The position numbers and the translations under genes are program-made. The notes beneath the pieces were generated by a model. The model saw only the letters and a list, made by a program, of their open reading frames with translations, did no database searches and was not told the origin of the DNA. From Unio delphinus (taxonomy: Eukaryota > Mollusca > Bivalvia > Unionida > Unionidae), in the NCBI GenBank assembly GCA_029339505.1, contig JAQISU010001235.1:35489815-35553814 (forward strand): a stretch of 64,000 bases of DNA. The letters are read 5' to 3'. This document shows positions 55,215 through 64,000 of the stretch, piece after piece. The stretch's first letter is position 1. Each line of letters begins with the position of its first letter.

Positions 55215-55719
55215 TCAGAGCACACCTCACCATTGCTCTGCACCCTACATTGGCTATAAATTCGATACAGAATCAAACACAAAATTTGTTCTCTGTGGTA
55301 TGTTTAATGACAGACTCCAGTCCAACATACCTATCCAGCCTCACCCATGTGTATACACCAGCTAGATCCTTACGCTCTTCTTCTGATAATCGTATACTCA
55401 TTGTTCTCAAGGTGAAAACAAAGTCATATGGACAACGTTCGTTTGCACACCAGGGCCCGGCGACTGGAACGAATTGCTCATTGAAATTAGGCCCAAAGAC
55501 ACAGTGGTCCCTTTTAAGAGTGCTCTTAAGACTCACCTGTTTCGACTGCAGGGACAAACTTAGCGACATAATCATGTTTTGTATCTTATATGTTTTCAGC
55601 ATGTTTTTATGTTTTCCAATTTCATTGTTTTTGTCATTTGTTGTTCTGCAGTGTAGTCATATCATTATTGATGGTGTAAAGCGCTTAGAGCTCCGAAAGA
55701 TTAGGCGCTATACAAAGTC

Positions 55720-55723
<4 letters not shown>
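55211..55723 (+). pseudogene. LINE ORF2 C-terminus and 3' UTR
   Basis: In shifted frames: an eroded LHWLPI-like block, VYTPARSLRSS, FAHQGPATG and SLLRVLLRLTCF, then the 3' UTR with AAAGCGCTTAGAGC. The reading frame into the ATT tail yields a poly-Leu artefact. Confidence 0.75.

Positions 55724-55790
<67 letters not shown>
55724..55790. repeat. (ATT)n tail of the LINE
   Basis: About 22 ATT units directly after CAAAGTCCTC, followed without a gap by the ATTATTCAT-rich satellite. Confidence 0.95.
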
Positions 55791-55793
<3 letters not shown>

Positions 55794-55799
55794 TATAGT

Positions 55800-58700
55800 G
55801 GTCCATGGTATAATTATTATATTATTCATGCATTGGTTTAGGATATTATTGTATAATTGATGCATTGGTCTAGGCTATTATTGTACTAAATTACTGTATT
55901 ATTTATGTATTGGTTTGTGATATTGTTGTTGTATTATTCGTGCATTGTTATATGGTATAATTATTGTATTATTCATGCATTGTTCAAAGATATTGTTGTG
56001 TTATTCATGCATTGGTCAATGATATAATTATTGTATTATTCATGCATAGGTATATGATATTACTGTATTATTCATGCATTGGTCCAGCGTATAAATATTG
56101 TATTATTCATGCTTTGGTCCATGGTATAAATATTGTATTATTCATGCATTGGTATATGATATTATTGTGTCATTGATGCGTTGGTCTATAATATTATTGT
56201 GTCATTGATGTATTAGTCTATGATATTATTCTATTTTTATTCATGCATTGGTCCATGGTGTAATTATTGTATTATTCATGCATTGGTCTAGGATATTATT
56301 GTATTATTCATGCATTGGTGTATGATAATATTGTATTATTCATGCATTGGTCTAGCATATTATTGTGTCATTCATGCATTGATCTAGGATATTATTGTAT
56401 TATTCATGCATTGATCTAGGATATTATTGTATTATTCATGCATTGGTCTATGATATTATTGTATTATTCATGCATTGGTGTATGATAATATTGTATTATT
56501 CATGCATTGGTCTAGGATATTATTGTGTTATTCATGCATTGATCTAGGATATTATTGTATTATTCATACATTGGTCTATGATATTATTGTATTATTCATG
56601 CATTGGTGTATGATAATATTGTATTATTCATGCATTGGTCTATGATATTATTGTGTTATTCATGCATTGGTCTAGGATATTATTGTATTATTCATGCATT
56701 GATCTAGGATATTATTGTATTATTCATGCATTGGTCTAGGATATTATTGTATTATTCATGCATTGGTCTATGATATTATTGTATTATTCATGCATTGGTG
56801 TATGATAATATTGTATTATTCATGCATTGGTCTATGATATTATTGTGTTGTTCATGCATTGGTCTAGGATATTATTGTGTTATTCATGCATTGATCTAGG
56901 ATATTATTGTATTATTCATGCATTGGTCTATGATATTATTGTATTATTCATGCATTGGTGTATGATAATATTGTATTATTCATGCATTGGTCTAGGATAT
57001 TATTGTGTTATTCATGCATTGATCTAGGATATTATTGTATTATTCATACATTGGTCTATGATATTATTGTATTATTCATGCATTGGTGTATGATAATATT
57101 GTATTATTCATGCATTGGTCTATGATATTATTGTGTTATTCATGCATTGGTCTAGGATATTATTGTATTATTCATGGATTGATCTAGGATATTATTGTAT
57201 TATTCATGCATTGGTCTAGGATATTATTGTATTATTCATGCATTGGTCTATGATATTATTGTATTATTCATGCATTGGTGTATGATAATATTGTATTATT
57301 CATGCATTGGTCTATGATATTATTGTGTTATTCATGCATTGGTCTATGATATTATTGTATTATTCATGCATTGGTCTATGATATTATTGCATTATTCATG
57401 CATTGGTGTATGATAATATTGTATTATTCATGCATTGGTCTATGATATTATTGTGTTATTCATGCATTGGTCTAGGATATTATTGTGTTATTCATGCATT
57501 GATCTAGGATATTATTGTATTATTCATGCATTGGTGTATGATAATATTGTATTATTCATGCATTGGTCTATGATATTATTGTGTTATTCATGCATTGGTC
57601 TATGATATTATTGTATTATTCATGCATTGGTCTATGATATTATTGTATTATTCATGCATTGGTGTATGATAATATTGTATTATTCATGCATTGGTCTATG
57701 ATATTATTGTGTTATTCATGCATTGGTCTAGGATATTATTGTGTTATTCATGCATTGATCTAGGATATTATTGTATTATTCATGCATTGGTGTATGATAA
57801 TATTGTATTATTCATGCATTGGTCTATGATATTATTGTGTTATTCATGCATTGGTCTATGATATTATTGTATTATTCATGCATTGATCTAGGATATTATT
57901 GTATTATTCATGCATTGGTCTAGGATATTATTGTATTATTCATGCATTGGTCTAGGATATTATTGTATTATTCATGCATTGGTCTATGATATTATTGTAT
58001 TATTCATGCATTGGTGTATGATAATATTGTATTATTCATGCATTGGTCTATGATATTATTGTGTTATTCATGCATTGGTCTATGATATTATTGTATTATT
58101 CATGCATTGATCTAGGATATAATTGTGTTATTCATGCATTGGTCTATGATATTATTGTATTATTCATGCATTGGTCTATGATATTATTGTATTATTCATG
58201 CATTGGTCTATGATATTATTGTATTATTCATGCATTGGTCTATGATATTATTGTATTATTCATGCATTGGTGTATGATAATATTGTATTATTCATGCATT
58301 GGTCTATGATATTATTGTGTTATTCATGCATTGGTCTATGATATTATTGTGTTATTCATGCATTGCTCTATAATATTATTGTATTATTTATTATTCATGC
58401 ATTGGTCTATGATATTATTGTATTATTCATGCATTGGTGTATGATAATATTGTATTATTCATGCATTGGTCTATGATAATATTGTATTATTCATGCATTG
58501 CTCTATAATATTATTGTATTATTTATTATTCATGCATTGGTCTATGATATTATTGTATTATTCATGCATTGGTCTATGATATTATTTATTATTCATGCAT
58601 TGGTGTATGATAATATTGTATTATTCATGCATTGGTCTATGATAATATTGTATTATTCATGCATTGGTCTATGATATTATTGTATTATTCATGCATTGGT

Positions 58701-61430
58701 CTATGATATGATTGTATTATTCATGCATTGGTGTATGATAATATTGTAATATTCATGCATTGGTCTATGATATTATTGTATTATTCATGCATTGGTCTAT
58801 GATATTATTGTATTATTCATGCATTGGTCTATGATATTATTGTATTATTCATGCATTGGTCTATGATATTATTGTGTTATTCATGCATTGGTCTATGATA
58901 TTATTGTATTATTCATGCATTGGTCTATGATATTATTGTGTTATTCATGCATTGGTCTAGGATATTATTGTGTTATTCATGCATTGCTCTATAATATTAT
59001 TGTATTATTTATTATTCATGCATTGATCTATGATATTATTGTATTATTCATGCATTGGTCTATGATATTATTGTATTATTCATGCATTGGTCTATGATAT
59101 TATTGTGTTATTCATGCATTGATCTAGGATATTATTGTATTATTCATACATTGGTCTATGATATTATTGTATTATTCATGCATTGGTGTATGATAATATT
59201 GTATTATTCATGCATTGGTCTAGGATATTATTGTGTTATTCATGCATTGGTCTAGGATATTATTGTATTATTCATGCATTGGTCTAGGATATTATTGTGT
59301 TATTCATGCATTGGTCTATGATATTATTGTGTTATTCATACATTGGTCTATGATATTATTGTATTATTCATGCATTGGTCTAGGATATTATTGTATTATT
59401 CATGCATTGGTCTATGATATTATTGTGTTATTCATGCATTGGTCTAGGATATTATTGTATTATTCATGCATTGGTCTAGGATATTATTGTATTATTCATG
59501 CATTGGTCTATGATATTATTGTATTATTCATGCATTGGTGTATGATAATATTGTATTATTCATGCATTGGTCTATGATATTATTGTGTTATTCATGCATT
59601 GGTCTAGGATATTATTGTGTTATTCATGCATTGCTCTATAATATTATTGTATTATTTATTATTCATGCATTGGTCTAGGATATTATTGTGTTATTCATGC
59701 ATTGGTCTATGATATTATTGTGTTATTCATACATTGGTCTATGATATTATTGTATTATTCATGCATTGGTCTAGGATATTATTGTATTATTCATGCATTG
59801 GTCTATAATATTATTGTATTATTCATGCATTGGTGTATGATAATATTGTATTATTCATGCATTGGTCTATGATAATATTGTATTATTCATGCATTGGTCT
59901 ATGATATTATTGTATTATTCATGCATTGGTCTATGATATTATTGTATTATTCATGCATTGGTGTATGATAATATTGTAATATTCATGCATTGGTCTATGA
60001 TATTATTGTATTATTCATACATTGGTCTATGATATTATTGTGTTATTCATGCATTGGTCTATGATATTATTGTATTATTCATGCATTGGTCTATGATATT
60101 ATTGTGTTATTCATGCATTGGTCTATGATATTATTGTATTATTCATGCATTGGTCTATGATATTATTGTGTTATTCATGCATTGGTCTAGGATATTATTG
60201 TGTTATTCATGCATTGCTCTATAATATTATTGTATTATTTATTATTCATGCATTGATCTATGATATTATTGTATTATTCATGCATTGGTCTATGATATTA
60301 TTGTATTATTCATGCATTGGTCTATGATATTATTGTGTTATTCATGCATTGATCTAGGATATTATTGTATTATTCATACATTGGTCTATGATATTATTGT
60401 ATTATTCATGCATTGGTGTATGATAATATTGTATTATTCATGCATTGGTCTAGGATATTATTGTGTTATTCATGCATTGGTCTAGGATATTATTGTATTA
60501 TTCATGCATTGGTCTAGGATATTATTGTGTTATTCATGCATTGGTCTATGATATTATTGTGTTATTCATACATTGGTCTATGATATTATTGTATTATTCA
60601 TGCATTGGTCTAGGATATTATTGTATTATTCATGCATTGGTCTATGATATTATTGTGTTATTCATGCATTGGTCTAGGATATTATTGTATTATTCATGCA
60701 TTGGTCTAGGATATTATTGTATTATTCATGCATTGGTCTATGATATTATTGTATTATTCATGCATTGGTGTATGATAATATTGTATTATTCATGCATTGG
60801 TCTATGATATTATTGTGTTATTCATGCATTGGTCTAGGATATTATTGTGTTATTCATGCATTGCTCTATAATATTATTGTATTATTTATTATTCATGCAT
60901 TGGTCTAGGATATTATTGTGTTATTCATGCATTGGTCTATGATATTATTGTGTTATTCATACATTGGTCTATGATATTATTGTATTATTCATGCATTGGT
61001 CTAGGATATTATTGTATTATTCATGCATTGGTCTATAATATTATTGTATTATTCATGCATTGGTGTATGATAATATTGTATTATTCATGCATTGGTCTAT
61101 GATATTATTGTATTATTCATGCATTGGTCTAGGATATTATTGTATTATTCATGCATTGGTCTATGATATTATTTATTATTCATGCATTGATCTATGATAT
61201 TATTGTATTATTCATGCATTGGTCTAGGATATTATTTTATTATTCATGCATTGGTCTATGATATTATTGTGTTATTCATGCATTGGTCTAGGATATTATT
61301 GTGTTATTCATGCATTGCTCTATAATATTATTGTATTATTTATTATTCATGCATTGATCTATGATATTATTGTATTATTCATGCATTGGTCTATGATATT
61401 ATTTATTATTCATGCATTGGTTCATGGTGT
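55800..61430 (+). repeat. 32-bp satellite, about 170 units, with higher-order repeats
   Basis: Unit ATTATTCATGCATTGGTCTA plus TGATATTATTGT, period 32, with frequent variants (GGTGTATGATAATATT, GATCTAGGAT, GCTCTATAAT plus a few extra bases). Higher-order copies: a 1230-bp block spanning about 58600-59829 is repeated at about 59830-61060 with very few differences, and a 485-bp spacing recurs at 56470/56955, 56592/57077 and 56786/57271. Edge units are more divergent, as usual for satellites. Many tandem ORFs such as DIIVLFMHWSM are artefacts of the period. Confidence 0.97.
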
Positions 61431-61920
61431 AATTATTGTATTATTCATGTATAGGTCTATGATAGTTTTGTATTATTCGTGCATTGGTGTAGGATATTGT
61501 TGTTGTATTTATGTATTGGTCTATGGTATTGTTGTTTTAGTATTTATGCACTGGTGTAGAGTGATGTTGTCGTATTTATGCATTAGTATTGTGTTTGCTG
61601 GTTGAATACGTTCTTCAATACGATTATTTGCAGCATTTCCTAATTTGTTAAGTGGTTTTTTTAACATCCTGGTTTACTTCTCAGTTTTATTATCTGGTAT
61701 TTTTAGCCTTTTGCGTGATCTGCACATGTATATTCAAGTGTTGCGGAAAAATATCTTCCGAGTGTCAGTCATATCAGTTAAATGCATTTTTCAAAGGCCA
61801 GCGATCCATACCAAGATACTTGTGCAACAGATTAGGGTCCAAAATTCTTAGCACATCTATGCGAAATGGGAAGCTTGTCTAACGAGCTACATTCAGAGAG
61901 ATAAGTACGTTTTCTAATAC
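61431..61920. other. Satellite edge and unique sequence
   Basis: Degenerate satellite units fade out by about 61600; beyond this is unique sequence with no domain. Confidence 0.5.
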
Positions 61921-62130
61921 TTGACACACTATCGCCGTCACTAAGACCTACTTTACATGGTACATTGACACACGATCGCGGTCACTAAGACCTATTACAT
62001 GGTAAATTGACACATAATTGCGGTCACTAAGACCTATAGATGGTAAATTAACACGTGATGATTTTGGTCACTACGATCTATACATGGTAAATTGACACAA
62101 AATTGCGGTCACTAAGACCTATACATGGTA
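61921..62130. repeat. About 42-44 bp tandem repeat, 5 units
   Basis: TTGACACAC(G/T)AT..CGGTCACTAAGACCTA with TACATGGTAAA at 42-44 bp spacing. Confidence 0.9.
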
Positions 62131-62485
62131 ATAAAATGAATATAATATTATCCGACGTGTTGTCTATATGCGTCCTATGCATGTATTGGAGATTATGTGT
62201 GTTAAGTTTGTGAGCCCAAACTTTTCACAATGTGTTCTTCATCTACCGGTATACGTTTCCCATCATAATTCATGCAAACAAACCAGATATATAAGTGCCA
62301 AGGAATTAAAACGTTTACATTTATTTGGATTGCATATATTCTTAAATGAAAATTTGAATCCAGTGAATTCAAATATACATAAATACATATAGCTCAAACC
62401 TTGGATACAAAAGTCTCTAAAACCTTGAAACCTTTGAAATTTCAAAGATGTATTTGCTCCACATATTCCTATAAGAATATACACC
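62131..62485. other. Non-coding, unrecognised
   Basis: No domain or repeat seen. Confidence 0.5.
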
Positions 62486-62487
62486 TA

Positions 62488-62561
62488 TGTATGTATGTAG
62501 GTAGGTAGGTAGGTAGGTACGTACGTACGTACGTACGTACGTACGTACGTACGTACGTATG
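62488..62561. repeat. Tetranucleotide repeat (TATG)n(TAGG)n(TACG)n
   Basis: Three tetranucleotide blocks in succession; the TACG block is self-complementary. Confidence 0.95.
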
Positions 62562-64000
62562 TCCAAACCATACTCACACTGGAACAAAAGTCAGTCCATT
62601 ATTTTTGCCTCTACCGTCATCCTCCTAGTCGAGAAAACAAGCTGACGGGATCTCTCGTTTCGGAACACTTTGCGAATCACCTGGAGTATGGAAATTCTAT
62701 AGGTGCAACCTGATTATTCATGGATATTTCAACTTTCACCTTGACTGTCCTGGAAAACCATACACATTAAACATCCTTGTTTCCATTAATGTTTTCAACC
62801 TTAAGCAGTCAGCTAACCAACCCACCCATAAACTTGGTCAATAATATAGGTCCCCCCCCCCCCCCGGTGTCTCATGAACTTGCATCAGATCACCTCTGAA
62901 TTATATGCCATCTGGATGTATCAGTCCCTAACACTCCACCTTTATTGGCTACTACGAGAAAAACAAAACATGATCAAAAGAACCAAATTAATGCATGCCA
63001 TCCAAGCAAACTTTGCAACTTGCTTACCTCTTACAGCATAACAACTCGATCACTGCCTGCGTTCATTGCTTGAAAAACATTCATCAGCCACCAAGTGCGG
63101 AGTATCAATTCAAAAGTGTTCTCTGTGGAATAGCTGTGTTAGGGACGAGCTTCACACTGCTAAAAGAGACCATCGTAAAGCGGAGAGGCTTTGGCTTTTA
63201 TCCAGACTAATTATTCATAAGAAAATATATGAAGCTGCTAAGAACAACGTCGCATACATAGTCTATGCAGTGAAATAATATCACGGAAAGTTCCAGGTGC
63301 AAAAAGCTCTTCAAGATTACTAACAAGCTAATGTCAAAGAACAAATGTACACCACGTCCAACTATCTTATCTCCAAACGACCTTCCGGGCTTGTTTGCAA
63401 ATTTATTTCGTGGCAAAGTACAAACCATTAGAGATAAGCTTGACAACACAGTTTCAATTGAATCATCATACAGTGCGATACAGAAATTCAGAGGCAACAT
63501 TTAGCAGCATTTGAACCGGTCTTTATGGATTTAGTACTGATAATCGTGACGAAGAATGCACCAAAGTCATGTGACCTTGATCCAGTGTCAACATCACTGC
63601 TGCTTGAATGCTTAGATCCAACATTGCCTTCACTGATGAAATTAACACCTCTCTCTCTCATATGGGAAATTCCCGTCCGTTTTCAAAACTGCCATCGTAA
63701 AGCCTCTGCTGAAGAAATCAACACTCGACCATAAAGATTAAAAGAACTACTGGCCAAATTCTAATCTTCCATTCATATATTAAAAAAATCTTAGAAAATA
63801 TTGTTGTAACCCAACTTGTATCTCATTGTACAGTCTGCATATCGCCCTTGCAACAGTACTGAAACTACTCTTTAAAACCTTAGTTAATGACATTCTCTCT
63901 GCTTTGGATAGCAGACACACTACAATCATCACCCTTCTTGATTTGTCTGCAGCATTTGACACAATATACAGTGACGTATTACTTCACGATCTCCAGCATG
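62562..64000 (+). mobile_element. Second LINE copy, 5'-truncated, cut by window end
   Basis: Starts at a point equivalent to about 52995 of the LINE at 52600-55793 (ACACTGGAACAAAAGTCAGT). It follows that copy through endonuclease fragments, the linker DLPGLFANLFRG-type block and the start of the RT (a motif-A-like block with LSAAFDTIYSDVLLHDL at the window end). Many stops and indels; no intact ORF. A C13 run lies at about 62853. Confidence 0.88.

Larger units (their letters stand above)
52600..55793 (+). mobile_element. CR1/L2-like LINE, near full length in ORF2
   Basis: Non-LTR element with endonuclease, reverse transcriptase and an (ATT)n tail at 55724-55790. The 3' end has GTGTAAAGCGCTTAGAGC and TTAGGCGCTATACAAAGT before the tail, a form typical of CR1/L2-type ends. 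ORF1 is missing, so it is 5'-truncated. Two or more frameshifts divide ORF2. A second truncated copy is at 62560-64000. Confidence 0.85.

Noticed and set aside
55964..61605. Multiple similar ORFs with LFMHWSM repeats
   Set aside because: The 32-bp satellite has no stop in its reading frames; these are artefacts.

Overview
The window looks like genomic DNA of a marine invertebrate, most likely a mollusc. It is AT-rich and intron-poor, dominated by transposable elements, micro- and minisatellites and one very large satellite. I recognise no ordinary host gene. The mollusc guess rests on the overall look of the repeats (a CR1/L2-like LINE with an (ATT)n tail and a bivalve-type interspersed repeat at 52.3-52.6 kb) and is inference.

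The centrepiece is a full-length Polinton/Maverick (adintovirus-like) element at 5286-21774, about 16.5 kb. It is bounded by 259-bp terminal inverted repeats in which I see no mismatch and flanked by an AAAGGA direct repeat. Left to right it carries, mostly on the minus strand, a putative penton-like minor capsid protein, a membrane protein, a putative fibre-like protein, an adenain-type protease, a pVI-like membrane-active protein, the double-jelly-roll major capsid protein, a pX-like basic protein, a coiled-coil protein and a small protein. After a repeat-rich control region come an HNH/NUMOD homing endonuclease, a zinc-binding protein, a PolB-SF1 helicase-HNH fusion, an rve integrase, a phospholipase A2-like domain, a zinc ribbon and the packaging ATPase. 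The first group would build the particle; PolB-helicase, integrase and ATPase would replicate, insert and package the genome; protease and PLA2 would act in maturation and entry. Three oddities stand out: a single in-frame TAG in the polymerase fusion, a PLA2 frame with no ATG that can be reached by a -1 shift at A AAA AAC from the zinc ribbon, and a family of 15-20 bp palindromes scattered through the element, several inside coding sequence.

Two decayed relatives lie downstream. One is an inverted right-end fragment at 28250-30870 (ATPase, zinc ribbon, PLA2, integrase, helicase/HNH tail). The other is a heavily eroded piece at 48347-52330 (polymerase fusion, integrase, PLA2), its PLA2 relic broken by two oppositely oriented interspersed-repeat insertions.

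Other regions: 1-2070 is a 42-bp minisatellite; 3.06-4.33 kb holds a duplicated zinc-knuckle gag-like relic; 21.8-28.2 kb is mostly featureless; 31.6-36 kb has mini- and microsatellites and a hAT-like MITE; 36.2-36.7 kb is a LINE ORF1p-like relic; 37.9-39.5 kb is a 46-bp minisatellite whose unit spells the conserved TETWL block of a LINE endonuclease; 40.9-42.3 kb is a decayed reverse transcriptase; 45.5-46.4 kb is a C2H2-encoding DNA transposon relic with a second copy at 37.2-37.8 kb; 52.6-55.8 kb is a CR1/L2-like LINE with endonuclease and RT; 55.8-61.4 kb is a 32-bp satellite with higher-order duplications; 62.56-64.0 kb is a second, truncated copy of the same LINE.
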